A DNA stretch of 64,000 bases from NCBI GenBank assembly GCA_002778785.1, contig PEZS01000002.1:1-64000 (forward strand), in the 5' to 3' direction. The DNA comes from Bdellovibrionales bacterium CG10_big_fil_rev_8_21_14_0_10_45_34. Its GTDB lineage: Bacteria; Bdellovibrionota; Bdellovibrionia; Bdellovibrionales; 1-14-0-10-45-34. The notes beneath the pieces were generated by a model, which was not told where the DNA came from, did no database searches, and worked only from the letters and a program-made list of their open reading frames with translations. The position numbers and the translations under genes were made by a program. The stretch's first letter is position 1, and the number at the start of each line of letters is the position of its first letter. This document shows, piece by piece, positions 16,855-26,255 of the stretch.

Positions 16855-17598
16855 ATGAAGTTTCATAAAACTGAATACTTTTTGCTCGGGACCTTTCTCT
16901 TGGGAATATACTGGATATTAGTTAGGGACACATCATCTGTCCCTTCATTAGAGACCCCTGCCGCGACGGCATACCCATCTCAACTGAATAGTGACCGCTA
17001 CCTGGATGGGGATCAAGAATCCGCGCAGTTGCAAGAGACACAAAAGAATGGCGGCATCTCTCAGACCTCCCCAGCGGATAATGGGTCGATAAAGCAAGTA
17101 GCCCCACCTTCGGAAGCTGCTGATTTGATTTCTGGTTTTGAATCCAATCCGCAAATGCTACCCTTGGATGCCAGAAAGCGCATCGATCAAGGACCCAACA
17201 ATAAAAATCGAGATTGGCACTCCGTAACTGATGAGCGTTCAAAGGCAGAGAAGCTCAATATGTTAGTAGAAACTTTTAGTGGCTCCAATGCTGCCCGACG
17301 AATTTTGAGTACCTCTATGGAAGATATCGACCTTTCAGAGGCAAAAGATCAAGACGAATACTTATGGGTGGAATGGAATTCAGTACCCAAAGCCAATTGT
17401 AATTTTGTAAACGAAAGACAGGCACCTTTAGTCGTTAAAATCAACGAAGAGGGTAAGGTAGATTCGGCAGCACATATGGCGCCTTATGAAAACGTTCCAG
17501 TCAGCGATAATTTTTATAGTTGTGAGTTTCGACCAATGCAATTAGATGGACGATCAATAAAATACGCGTTTACCGTCGTCGCTTCCACGCCAGAATAA
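16855..17598 (+). CDS. membrane-anchored periplasmic protein, unknown
   Basis: This protein of about 247 residues has a single N-terminal hydrophobic helix (YFLLGTFLLGIYWILV). A polar, Ser/Gln/Asn-rich periplasmic part follows, with two cysteines in the C-terminal third (KANCNF and YSCEF). A GTG at 16843 is also possible as the start; neither site has a strong ribosome binding site. It converges with the minus-strand gene ending at 17623, leaving 24 bases between them. The function cannot be inferred. Confidence 0.55.
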   Translation: MKFHKTEYFLLGTFLLGIYWILVRDTSSVPSLETPAATAYPSQLNSDRYLDGDQESAQLQETQKNGGISQTSPADNGSIKQVAPPSEAADLISGFESNPQMLPLDARKRIDQGPNNKNRDWHSVTDERSKAEKLNMLVETFSGSNAARRILSTSMEDIDLSEAKDQDEYLWVEWNSVPKANCNFVNERQAPLVVKINEEGKVDSAAHMAPYENVPVSDNFYSCEFRPMQLDGRSIKYAFTVVASTPE

Positions 17599-17622
17599 TA
17601 CAATTAGCCCCCTTCCTAGTTA

Positions 17623-18927
17623 TTAACGCTCAGAATGCCTAGCCTCGGTCATCTCTTCGATAAGCCGTGCAACGCTAGTCTTCATTTCTACGATGAGGTT
17701 CTTTAGGTGTTCCTCATCTGGCGGGCGCCTACCTTTGCGGTTCTCTGGTTTATTTTCTTCTTCGGCTCGCTTTACGGCATCTATCGCATGAATAATTTCA
17801 AGAAAACGAATTCTTGGGTAAACACCAAAAGATGTCAAATCGCCGAGCTGCTGCTCAAGAGCTGCTGGGTAGGCGAACTCATAGATTCTCGTGGCTAGAA
17901 GGTGGAGTGCAATACCGTCCAGTTCTCCTGAGCCATTCAAGACTTTGAAGCCATTTTGAAACAACGATGCCAGCACCTTCGAAACTGCCTCACCCGATGC
18001 CGGCAGCTGATCCGGCCACTTTAGAACATCAATTCTCATTCCATTTTTGGCTGCGACCTGGCTTTGTTGAAAGGAGGTGCCCGTCATATCACTAATCTCA
18101 CGAATTTTTTGAAGATCTACATCTGTCAGTACCTTCATTGCTTCTTTTACCCGTGTGCGCGCACTATCTAATTCACGGGCGTTGATATGACTTTGCACTT
18201 TCACGATAAGTTCAAGCGCTTCACTAAAATCATCCGAAAGAAACAGATTTCGCTCGGCATGCAGATATACAAGATCTAAAAAAAGATCCAGGGTGGCATC
18301 TAAACTGTCGGGCTTCCCTGCGGGGGCGATCGCCGAGTCTGCTTGTGTTGCCTCAGCGATCTTGATCCAGGTTCGTAGTCCTTGAGCCGAAAGCCGCTCT
18401 CGAGGGTCTCCCTTTTTTCTCGCAACGAGATATTTCGGGAACTCAGGTCCCATCCAAATCACTTCCCCCGACATCGGGTCTTCAAACTGATTGAGCTCTT
18501 CAATGACTCGCAGACCTTGCAGAAGCGACCTTACCTGGATAACTCTCTCTTCATCTCTCACGCTGGTGGTCCCGTTCGATTCGAATAGCCAATCAAACTC
18601 AGCTCGAGGATCTGGAGTCACGCCGCCCACTGGACTAACATCCGAAGCCTTCCTAGATAATGCTCCGTTAACTCCATTAGACGGCACTCTTGCTGACTCA
18701 AAGTGTTCATCAAACAACCCCATACAAATGCCTGGTGCGTTGGGTGTCCTGCCTGGCGCATTGAGAGCCTCATAGACACGCTCCCAACGCTGCGCCTCCT
18801 GAGCGAGACGGAGCCTCTGCTGCTGACGAGCTTTACGTCGCGCGCTCACTCTAGCATTTGATACGTCCGTGACCGAAACAACTAAAAAGCCCACGAAAGT
18901 TGCGACAAGAATACCTAGGTTCAACAT
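17623..18927 (-). CDS. membrane-anchored protein of unknown function
   Basis: This 434-residue protein starts with a hydrophobic helix (LGILVATFVGFLVVSV). A strongly basic, glutamine-rich helix (SARRKARQQQRLRLAQEAQ) comes next, and the rest is mostly alpha-helical. Only one cysteine is present. The C-terminal 40 residues are charged and probably form a coiled helix. It lies downstream of the App1-like gene on the same strand, with 147 bases between them. No domain is recognised. Confidence 0.6.
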   Translation of the reverse strand: MLNLGILVATFVGFLVVSVTDVSNARVSARRKARQQQRLRLAQEAQRWERVYEALNAPGRTPNAPGICMGLFDEHFESARVPSNGVNGALSRKASDVSPVGGVTPDPRAEFDWLFESNGTTSVRDEERVIQVRSLLQGLRVIEELNQFEDPMSGEVIWMGPEFPKYLVARKKGDPRERLSAQGLRTWIKIAEATQADSAIAPAGKPDSLDATLDLFLDLVYLHAERNLFLSDDFSEALELIVKVQSHINARELDSARTRVKEAMKVLTDVDLQKIREISDMTGTSFQQSQVAAKNGMRIDVLKWPDQLPASGEAVSKVLASLFQNGFKVLNGSGELDGIALHLLATRIYEFAYPAALEQQLGDLTSFGVYPRIRFLEIIHAIDAVKRAEEENKPENRKGRRPPDEEHLKNLIVEMKTSVARLIEEMTEARHSER

Positions 18928-19074
18928 CCCTAACCGACCTCACTAAAAAGGTTTTGAAAAAAAAGAGAATGTGCGGGGTCGAATCTATAATCAAGAGTGA
19001 GTTAAAAACCCGAAGCCTTTTGTAAAAAATCCATTCGCCAACTGCAGAAGAACAATCGATCAAAAAGGACGGCA

Positions 19075-20139
19075 CTAACGGAAGTCATGTATGTAGTCAA
19101 TTTCTGCTGGGGGCGAAGGATTCTTAACGAAATCTTGATAGAACTGAGACGACGCCTGAAGGGCCATCGGATTCGGTTCGTAAAAGGGCGGCAGTAGGTT
19201 GAGAGACTTCAGCTCTTGTAAGCTTTCTTCGACGGCATCTGACAACAAAAACTTGCGTCTCAGTAAGTCCTCAAGGCCCATTGCTAGTTCATCGGGCGTG
19301 AAACCATAGTTCATTACCATGTCTTGACCCACCCGAATGAGCTGGGTCAGGGTAAGCCTCTTCGACTGAAATAGATCAAATGCCGTCTGAAATGTGTTGT
19401 AAGTTGCGATAATTTTACGACCAAATTTATCGTAGTATTCTGGATCCGTATCTGTCGCTAAGTTAATGTAGATCCTCTCAACTGGGTCTCTTGCAGCGAC
19501 GCGGGAGCGAAGTGAGAGAATAAGATCGATCTGCCTCTGTTGAGCGTTAAAAAACTCGAGAACTTTGCTCGCGGCTGAATCAGAGACTCTGTGTGAGCAC
19601 AAATCCGAAAATAAAGAATACACGACAGCATCGCTTTCGCTGTCGTCTCCCCATAGGATCATGCGTGTGTCGTCCCCAAGGTGACTCCTTAGCTCCATCA
19701 AAGCTTGAACTTTGTATCCAACATGTTGTTTAAGCCTCGAGAGCATACCGGGCCTAAGATTCCTTAAGTTGTCTTTAAAAAAAAGACCATAAGGCTTAAC
19801 CCCATCCATCTCGAGCTTGTTGCGGATTTTTTTTTCCATTTGAGGAGGCGATGCGGATACAAAATAGATCGGGAAGGGATCTTGTTCTTTTTCGAGATCT
19901 CGGCTGCTCGTTAAAGCACGAACCAGGGCCTTAGTACCTGGGACATTCTTTTTTTGAAAGGCCTTTTCGAGTGCTGTACGCAGAATTCCGCGCAAGCTCT
20001 CGAACTGGGTATCAAGGTAGGTTTTGTCGATATCCCAGACATAAACGAGCTCGGCAGTCTTAGCGTACTTTGATGTCACTAATTCAAAAAATGCCACATC
20101 CAAAGTCAGAGATGAAGCTCTCCTTCGCCAATCTGCCAT
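19075..20139 (-). CDS. App1-like (DUF2183) HAD-fold phosphatase
   Basis: This 354-residue protein contains the order of motifs seen in App1/DUF2183 phosphatases of the HAD superfamily. VWDIDKTYLDT carries the nucleophile Asp and the acid/base Asp. FVSASPPQM is motif II, a lysine-rich segment comes next, and WGDDSESDAVVY is the metal-binding motif. The yeast relative App1 dephosphorylates phosphatidic acid, so a lipid phosphate is a reasonable but unproven substrate. The C-terminal third is helical and lineage-specific. The ATG at 20139 is preferred over an upstream TTG because GAGGG lies about eight bases before it. No export signal is apparent. Confidence 0.75.
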   Translation of the reverse strand: MADWRRRASSLTLDVAFFELVTSKYAKTAELVYVWDIDKTYLDTQFESLRGILRTALEKAFQKKNVPGTKALVRALTSSRDLEKEQDPFPIYFVSASPPQMEKKIRNKLEMDGVKPYGLFFKDNLRNLRPGMLSRLKQHVGYKVQALMELRSHLGDDTRMILWGDDSESDAVVYSLFSDLCSHRVSDSAASKVLEFFNAQQRQIDLILSLRSRVAARDPVERIYINLATDTDPEYYDKFGRKIIATYNTFQTAFDLFQSKRLTLTQLIRVGQDMVMNYGFTPDELAMGLEDLLRRKFLLSDAVEESLQELKSLNLLPPFYEPNPMALQASSQFYQDFVKNPSPPAEIDYIHDFR

Positions 20140-20313
20140 ACATTTGCCCTCACAACTAGAGCCCCCAAAGGCTCTGCATGAGAGCCGACCAGGCAACGCT
20201 CATTTTATAAAATCGCTAATAGCCTCAAAAGTAAAGTAAGAATCTGCTGTTAGCGGGAACTTCACTTGCTCGACAAATAGACAAGGAAAGCTCTTGATGA
20301 TACTTCCTTGCAG

Positions 20314-21153
20314 ATGCCTATGTCCGCTATCAGTAAACCCAGTGCCTCGCTCGTAGAGATCGTCTATGACAAGCCGACCCTTTGGCCAACAGATATTCTC
20401 TGTCGAGGAATCAAAGTGTGCAGTGGAAGCAGCGGTCAATCCGTTATAGATTGCGATCCCTTTGAGTTTTTAAAATGCCTTCGTCCAAAACTGACATTTA
20501 CCCAGATTGTTTGGCTTTTTGGCCACGCAATGGAACTTGGATATGATCGCAACAAAGCCCTTGATCGAATTCGCCTTTGGGACTCTCCACAGCGCAAGAA
20601 TTGGCAACAAACCGCCGAGGCACTCTTAACAGCTCCTATCGGGTTTCAAGTCTGGACTCATGAAAAAGCTTGCGAGCTTGGTGATCTCGCTCCGCTTCTT
20701 TACCTTTCAAACTCATTTTCTGATGAAGTATGGAGTCGATGGGAAATAACAAAACAAATTTTCGCTACCAAGCAGACAGGGCTAAAGTGGTTAGAGCTTG
20801 CCATTGAAGTTGTTGGCATTTGGGAGGCGTCGGGTAAGTTAGAAGACTTGCCCGTAGCGAATTCTGTCGGGGCGGAAGGTGACCTCGAAGTTTTAAAGGA
20901 CTTTCGATTTCGAAGCTCACTCAAGCAAGAAACCCAGACTCAGGCTTATCTAAACTCCTTGAGCCTTCCACGTGGCTGCCGAATTTCATTGGTCCGAGAA
21001 GCTGATCAGTGCAAGTTGAAACTTCAACTTGAGGCTACGACCAAAACAGATTTCACCGCAAGTCTTTCAAAGCTCAGTATTATGTCTGACAAATTGGGCG
21101 ATGTCTTTGAAACAGCAAGCGCGCCTTGCCAGACCAAGGAGAGTCGGCCTTGA
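20314..21153 (+). CDS. unknown protein encoded upstream of splB-like gene
   Basis: This protein of about 279 residues has no signal peptide or membrane helix. It has an N-terminal segment followed by a helical stretch containing KLTFTQIVWLFGHAMELG, and a long helical middle. I recognise no family. Start choices are TTG 20308, ATG 20314 and ATG 20320, and none has a good ribosome binding site. Its TGA stop overlaps the TTG start of the radical SAM gene (TTGA), so the two are translated together. A partner or accessory role to that enzyme is inferred only from this coupling. Confidence 0.65.
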   Translation: MPMSAISKPSASLVEIVYDKPTLWPTDILCRGIKVCSGSSGQSVIDCDPFEFLKCLRPKLTFTQIVWLFGHAMELGYDRNKALDRIRLWDSPQRKNWQQTAEALLTAPIGFQVWTHEKACELGDLAPLLYLSNSFSDEVWSRWEITKQIFATKQTGLKWLELAIEVVGIWEASGKLEDLPVANSVGAEGDLEVLKDFRFRSSLKQETQTQAYLNSLSLPRGCRISLVREADQCKLKLQLEATTKTDFTASLSKLSIMSDKLGDVFETASAPCQTKESRP

Positions 21154-22355
21154 ATACCAGATTTGATGGTGATTTTTTGAAATCCGAGCGAGGCAGTAAC
21201 GACGGGGAACTCGTCGGCGTTACAGGCGGTGCAGTGTCGAACTCCGAACTCCCTTTCTTTGAGGAAATTTGGATTGCAGAAGAGTCTCGCGAAACTGACG
21301 TTGCAAAAAGATTTGTCTCACTTTACCCAAACAAGGTTCGGTACTGCGCTGAAAAGCCCTTCGATTTAGAGCCCACAGGCCTTACAAAAAAAGAATTTGA
21401 TGCCTCCAAAAGAAAACTTTGGATTCACCCATTTAAGGGCCAGTTTTTTAAGCGCTGCCCTGGTGCAAAGCCAAATCTCTCGTGTTGCAATTACTTTGTT
21501 CTCAACCTCGGTCTACAGTGCAATATGAATTGTAGTTACTGCTACCTTCAGAGCTACATCAATAGCCCTATGACTGAGATTTATTCCAACATTGATCAAG
21601 CCATCGATGAAATGCGGCAGATGAGCGCAGAGTATCCCGAATACTCCTACCGCGTCGGCACCGGCGAAATTGTTGATAGTCTTAGTCTTGATCCGCTCAC
21701 GCTCTACTCGCGAAAACTCATTGAATTTTTTAGAACTATTCCCCACTGGCAGCTCGAGTTTAAAACCAAGTCAGACAAGGTAGACCAGTTTCTTGACGTC
21801 GAGCACGCAGGAAACGTCATTGTGAGCTGGTCAGTGAACCCTCAATACATTGTTCAAAAAGAAGAACACTTAACGGCCTCATTAACAGATCGACTGTTGG
21901 CTGCTCAAAAATGCCGAGTTAAAGGTTTTAAATTGGCCTTTCATATCGACCCCATGATTTGGTTTGAGGAGTGGCAAAAGGCTTATGCCGAGCTCGTAGC
22001 CGAAATAACAGGGCGTTTCACACCAGCTGACATTATGTGGATCACGGTCGGAGCGCTCAGATTTCAGCCTGAGCAAAGGCATATTATGAGAGAGCGGTTT
22101 GGATTCACATCTTTAGTCAGTCAGGCCGAGATGTACCTTTCTAGAGATGGCAAAATGAGATACGATTCAAACTTACGCAATGAAATGTTTCAATTTGTTT
22201 TTAGCGAATTTAAAAAGGCCGACAGTAACTACAAAGTCACTCTTTGTATGGAGTCGCGCGAATCGTGGGTTAAAACACTTTCTGGCTCCCCTTCTCGAAA
22301 CCCAGAACTGCAAAGCCTCTTTAAACCTATCCCTAAGCCGAATGCCAGAATTTAG
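21150..22355 (+). CDS. splB: spore photoproduct lyase-like radical SAM protein
   Basis: This 401-residue protein has the radical SAM cluster motif CNMNCSYCYLQ (spacing C-x3-C-x2-C) near residue 125. The SPL-family continuation follows (YLQSYINSP), with a TIM-barrel pattern including FKTKSDKVDQFL and FKLAFHIDPMIW. SPL uses a 4Fe-4S cluster and S-adenosylmethionine to split the thymine photoproduct in spore DNA. Homologues in non-spore-formers are known and their role is unclear. TTG 21150 is chosen because AAGGAG lies eight bases upstream. The gene overlaps its upstream neighbour by four bases and its downstream neighbour by 14 bases. Confidence 0.88.
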   Translation: MNTRFDGDFLKSERGSNDGELVGVTGGAVSNSELPFFEEIWIAEESRETDVAKRFVSLYPNKVRYCAEKPFDLEPTGLTKKEFDASKRKLWIHPFKGQFFKRCPGAKPNLSCCNYFVLNLGLQCNMNCSYCYLQSYINSPMTEIYSNIDQAIDEMRQMSAEYPEYSYRVGTGEIVDSLSLDPLTLYSRKLIEFFRTIPHWQLEFKTKSDKVDQFLDVEHAGNVIVSWSVNPQYIVQKEEHLTASLTDRLLAAQKCRVKGFKLAFHIDPMIWFEEWQKAYAELVAEITGRFTPADIMWITVGALRFQPEQRHIMRERFGFTSLVSQAEMYLSRDGKMRYDSNLRNEMFQFVFSEFKKADSNYKVTLCMESRESWVKTLSGSPSRNPELQSLFKPIPKPNARI

Positions 22356-23091
22356 ACGATTCGGAGTTTCCGTAGTGCTTTTGATGACTCCACCGACTTT
22401 TGCGCAAGATATCTACGCCCCTAGCATTGCCAGATATGTTTCTGAGACCAACCTGGAGCCTCGGGAGTCAGCACTCTTGATAGACAAATTTCAACAGCTC
22501 AACGCAAAGATTCCGTTTATCAAATGGCAACAGCCTGGGCTCCCACCGTCGTTCTTGAAGTCACAAAGATCTGACTCAGCGGAAGTTGCAGTTAAGATTT
22601 CAAAACGCAATCGTGTCTGCTTGTTTTTTGTAGAACACGGATCACATTGCTGGATTCAGATGGAGCTCAATAACTTACATTCGTTAGCTAAAACATTCTC
22701 TCGCATGGGATGGGTCGGAAGAACTCTACCCCACAAGAACGGCTCCTACCTTGAGCAAATTGGCAACCACAACATGGTTGCCGTTAATTGGAATACTGCT
22801 CCGGCGGAGGAGGTTTCTTTGGCAACTCTTCGATTTGCCGAAGGTAGCACTCAGTATGATTGGAGATTCCTTGCGCGTGCCCGACTCCACAGCACAGAAG
22901 GCGACAAGGCTTTGTATGAAGTTATCGATTGGAACGAGTTGTCCCTGCAAATAATTGCCACTCATTCGCTCTTTGTACTCACAGAAAATGGAGTTATTGA
23001 GAACCCACAATCATTTCACGCTACAGAAAAGTCGTCTCCACCCTGGTGGTCTTTTTTAGGCCCATTGTCTCTTCTTCTGCTATTGCTTTGA
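22342..23091 (+). CDS. exported protein encoded with the SplB-like gene, unknown
   Basis: This 249-residue protein has a signal peptide (VSVVLLMTPPTFAQD). The mature domain contains two cysteines (VCLFF, HCWIQ) and tryptophan-rich segments, and a very hydrophobic C-terminal tail (SFLGPLSLLLLLL) could anchor it in a membrane. The open frame extends to 22180 inside splB, but the signal sequence places the start at ATG 22342. Its last 12 bases overlap the 3' end of the convergent selD gene. No homologous family is recognised. Confidence 0.6.
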   Translation: MPEFRRFGVSVVLLMTPPTFAQDIYAPSIARYVSETNLEPRESALLIDKFQQLNAKIPFIKWQQPGLPPSFLKSQRSDSAEVAVKISKRNRVCLFFVEHGSHCWIQMELNNLHSLAKTFSRMGWVGRTLPHKNGSYLEQIGNHNMVAVNWNTAPAEEVSLATLRFAEGSTQYDWRFLARARLHSTEGDKALYEVIDWNELSLQIIATHSLFVLTENGVIENPQSFHATEKSSPPWWSFLGPLSLLLLLL

Positions 23092-24141
23092 ATCTATAAA
23101 CCGCACTCGGCTTTTGCTCACGGGTGCCTCTACTCTTCCAATGACACTCGTAACGGGAAACTTTGCACGCAACACACTGACGAGCTGATCTACCCTTGAC
23201 GGGGCAACAGAAAGCAAAAGCCCTCCTGAGGTTTGTGGATCTAAAGTTAGCCAAGCTTCATCTTCCGTAATGTCATCCCAATGTGTTTCAGACTCGCAAT
23301 AATCTCGGTTGGTTTTGTGTGCGCGATTGAGATTTTTTGCACGTAGCGACTCCCTCACACCGGTAAGAAGTGGCAAGTTCCTCACAGACACCTTTGCCGA
23401 CGTGTCACTCGCTCTCATCATTTGAAGTAGGTGACCTGCTAGCCCGAAGCCTGTAATATCCGTCGCCGCATGAATACCCTTCCGAATTTCAGCAACCAAA
23501 AGTTGGGGCACACAGTTGAGTTGGGTCATAGACTCCACCATTGAATCAACCCATTCTTTGCTCGCGACGTTTGACTTTAGTGCACTAGAAAGAGTTCCCG
23601 TACCAAGCGCTTTTGTCAGCACCAAGTAGTCTCCCACTTGGGCCCCCGAATTTGTCCATTCACTGTCGTCTTCTACAAAACCAGCAACACTAAAACCAAG
23701 TTTAAGAGTGTCATCGTCTATGGAATGCCCGCCACAAAGAATTGCCCCAGACTCGTTAATTTTCTCCACCGCCCCTTGCATGAGCGGCTGAAGCAGATCG
23801 AGACTCAAGACACTTGTAGGAAAGGCCAAAATGCTCATTGCAGTGGCGGGAGTGCCTCCCATTGCATAGACATCGCTGAGTGCATTCGTAGCAGCAATGG
23901 CGCCAAAGGCATGCGGATCATCCACTATGGGAGTAAAAAAATCCAAAGTCTGAATCAAAAGTCGCCCGTCTTTTAGATCCCAAAGAGATGCATCATCCAA
24001 TGTCTGAAAGCCAACTCGCAGCTCGGTCGGTGTATGACCCTCTATCGTAGAGAGAACTTGCCTTAGAACTCCGGCGGGTAGTTTTGCAGCACAGCCGCCT
24101 TTTTTGGCGATTTGAGTAAGTCTGACTTTTTGTTCATCCAT
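23080..24141 (-). CDS. selD: selenophosphate synthetase
   Basis: SelD makes selenophosphate from selenide and ATP. The N-terminal GGCAAK segment holds the catalytic cysteine (encoded by TGT, not a selenocysteine TGA) and the conserved lysine. The second cysteine of the E. coli GCGCK motif is alanine here. LIQTLDFFTPIVDDP and NALSDVYAMGG carry the metal- and ATP-binding aspartates, and GGHSIDD and TDITGFGLAGHL follow in order. ATG 24141 is preceded by AGGAG. The gene overlaps the 3' end of mnmH by 79 bases, so they are one operon supplying selenium for tRNA modification. Confidence 0.96.
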   Translation of the reverse strand: MDEQKVRLTQIAKKGGCAAKLPAGVLRQVLSTIEGHTPTELRVGFQTLDDASLWDLKDGRLLIQTLDFFTPIVDDPHAFGAIAATNALSDVYAMGGTPATAMSILAFPTSVLSLDLLQPLMQGAVEKINESGAILCGGHSIDDDTLKLGFSVAGFVEDDSEWTNSGAQVGDYLVLTKALGTGTLSSALKSNVASKEWVDSMVESMTQLNCVPQLLVAEIRKGIHAATDITGFGLAGHLLQMMRASDTSAKVSVRNLPLLTGVRESLRAKNLNRAHKTNRDYCESETHWDDITEDEAWLTLDPQTSGGLLLSVAPSRVDQLVSVLRAKFPVTSVIGRVEAPVSKSRVRFIDSKQ

Positions 24142-25217
24142 TCTAAACACTCCTGATAGTCGCCCCGAAAGATCACTTTTCGAGATCTTCGTTCGCTAGA
24201 AAACTTGTACATCGGATCATAATAATTTTTTAATAGTCGGCTAATCCACTGGGCGTGGGGCTCAAACTCGGCACCATCTTTAAATGCTGTTTCTAAAAGA
24301 GTGCTTATATGTGCAAATTCAGCACCCCCTAATTTCTTAGAAACAGAGGTCAATTGCTTAAGTCGCAGCTCGCAAAGATTCTCAAGTGAATATTCATTTT
24401 CCAAAGGTTCCTTAACATACTCATCAAATATATTTCGTATTCGTGACTCAAAAGGAACTACAACTTCGATAATCTCTGCAGATTCCAATGTCTCTTTCAC
24501 CCCAACAGGCAGGACTCTGCGCCCTATGAGCCGGCTTTCATCTTCAGCGACAAACTTGTTAGAGCCGAGCTTGATCCATTCTACTGCTAAATTATTTTCG
24601 AACTGCACTTGGGTCGGCTGTCCGCCAATTAGCTCGCCAAAAGCACTTCCGCGATGATTTGCCAGCCTCTCAAGATCTAATGACGGCAAATTGCAGTCTC
24701 GAAGCAAACGCGATTTTCCACTCCCGGTTAGCCCAGACAAAATAACGGCCACCTTTTTGTTTTCAAGCTCTCTCAACAAGTTCGTACGCACACTCTTGTA
24801 GCCCCCTTCGACTTGATACACTCGCTGATCAACACTGCACAACTCAGACAACCATTCGCAAGCATATTTCGATCTGAGACCACCTCGGAAACACATAACA
24901 ATATAAGATTTCATGTGAGGGCTTTGATGCCATTCGCTGGCAATGGCTTTTCTTTTTTGTTCAGTAAACTTAACGCCCAATTCGATGGCTGCTTGCTGAC
25001 CAAAGGACTTGAAGGTTGTTCCTACTGCCGCTCTTTCGATATTGTTGAGTATAGGAGCGCACAAAAATCCATCAAAGTGACCAGCATCGTATTCCCCTTC
25101 GGAGCGAACATCTAAAAAACGCATCGGCAATGAAAGCGAGGCAGCCGAGTGCCCATCTATTAATAGCTGAACAACACTCCACGGATCAATTTTTTGGATA
25201 TTCGAGGACTGTGACAC
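24063..25217 (-). CDS. mnmH: tRNA 2-selenouridine synthase (MnmH/SelU)
   Basis: MnmH replaces sulphur by selenium at the wobble 2-thiouridine of certain tRNAs, using selenophosphate. The N-terminal rhodanese domain (about 15-140) has its active-site cysteine in CFRGGLRS. A P-loop GLTGSGKS follows near residue 170, and the C-terminal domain extends to the stop. A TTG at 25235 is also in frame, but the GTG at 25217 has a better-spaced AGGA upstream. The gene runs straight into selD. The usual partner is therefore adjacent, and no selA, selB or tRNA-Sec is seen in the window. Confidence 0.93.
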   Translation of the reverse strand: MSQSSNIQKIDPWSVVQLLIDGHSAASLSLPMRFLDVRSEGEYDAGHFDGFLCAPILNNIERAAVGTTFKSFGQQAAIELGVKFTEQKRKAIASEWHQSPHMKSYIVMCFRGGLRSKYACEWLSELCSVDQRVYQVEGGYKSVRTNLLRELENKKVAVILSGLTGSGKSRLLRDCNLPSLDLERLANHRGSAFGELIGGQPTQVQFENNLAVEWIKLGSNKFVAEDESRLIGRRVLPVGVKETLESAEIIEVVVPFESRIRNIFDEYVKEPLENEYSLENLCELRLKQLTSVSKKLGGAEFAHISTLLETAFKDGAEFEPHAQWISRLLKNYYDPMYKFSSERRSRKVIFRGDYQECLEWMNKKSDLLKSPKKAAVLQNYPPEF

Positions 25218-25283
25218 TCCCCCTTTTCCTACCAACCTCGATGCGTGTCAATCCGAAGCCAGAAGCCCTTTGGGCGCCAATTC

Positions 25284-26255
25284 TTAGTCGGGTGGAGGCC
25301 AAACGTAGCTTTGTCGGGGAAACTCCACCCAGCCCTCTCGAGAGGGAAAGTTCTTGGGCTTTTCCTCTGATTGACCGTGATAAGACAAGAACGCCGTTAA
25401 CGCACATATCAGTGAGTTAAAACCCTGCGGACTATCAATAAGCCTATGTAGGTCTTGCTGATAAACAAATAGACTTCCTTGCTTGGAAATTTCTCTGAGG
25501 AAGACATGCCGACTTTCAGAACTTTCCGGCGAATGCTTGAAAAATCTCAAGTGGCTTTTTGCGAGGCGTAACCCCAAGCCAATTCTCCACAAGCTTAGCT
25601 GCGGAAAAACTTCGACAACTCGGCAAGGTAATCGCGGAACAAGGTAGGTCGCACGCGCGGCCAATGGGGCATTATTTGCTCCAAGTGCATGCTGCATTTC
25701 AAATGGTTCTTCGAGCATATGAGAGACATAATACTCTACGCATCGATCAGTGTAGGGCGTATAGTGCTTTGTTCTTTTCTTTTTCTTTTTTTGGTTTAGA
25801 TGGGCCGCTCGCATCCAAACGTTGTGTTCAGCGGTACAAGTTTCGTACGATTCACACTGAACCCCGCAATTTAAACAGAGCGGAAGCGAAAGTGGGGCAT
25901 CTATTCCGATCAGTTGTAACTCGGGACCCATCTCTTGGATAAGGTTCAGCAGCTGAGAGTCAGCAGTAGAATCTTCTTTTGACTGAATTTTTAAGTGCGC
26001 GTGTTTTAAAAATAACCTGGCTGGTCCCGGATAATACTCCAGCACCGTCAAAGCTGTTCGATCCGCCTTAGCGCCAGACAAGGCGACTCCTGCAAAACGA
26101 ACGACTGAGGGCATGACTGCCGCTTCTGAAGGCAAGTTCGAGCTCTGACTGATTGGCTGCTTTTTTGCTCGTTTGCTTGAAGAACCAGTTATGTGGTTTT
26201 TATCTTTGCCACCGGTTTTGCGGCTTCGAGTGTGTGGAACCCGTTTTTTTGACAT
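25284..26255 (-). CDS. DUF429-family protein
   Basis: This 323-residue protein carries the hallmarks of DUF429, a family predicted to have an RNase H-like fold: FAGVALSGAKADRTAL near residue 55, GIDAPLSLP near 125 and VEVFPQLSLWRIG near 235. The biochemical role of the family is not settled. The first 45 residues are strongly basic and Ser/Lys-rich, unlike the domain. A lysine run (NQKKKKKRTK) lies in the middle. The ATG has GGAGG upstream. Its 5' end overlaps the 3' end of the GHMP kinase gene by 67 bases, implying co-translation. Confidence 0.75.
   Translation of the reverse strand: MSKKRVPHTRSRKTGGKDKNHITGSSSKRAKKQPISQSSNLPSEAAVMPSVVRFAGVALSGAKADRTALTVLEYYPGPARLFLKHAHLKIQSKEDSTADSQLLNLIQEMGPELQLIGIDAPLSLPLCLNCGVQCESYETCTAEHNVWMRAAHLNQKKKKKRTKHYTPYTDRCVEYYVSHMLEEPFEMQHALGANNAPLAARATYLVPRLPCRVVEVFPQLSLWRIGLGLRLAKSHLRFFKHSPESSESRHVFLREISKQGSLFVYQQDLHRLIDSPQGFNSLICALTAFLSYHGQSEEKPKNFPSREGWVEFPRQSYVWPPPD

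Noticed and set aside
22200-23091. Extended start of the exported gene inside splB (22180)
   Set aside because: The signal peptide begins at ATG 22342, and the upstream codons are simply the splB coding sequence in another frame.
24090-24110. Selenocysteine codon in SelD
   Set aside because: The active-site codon is TGT for cysteine, not TGA.
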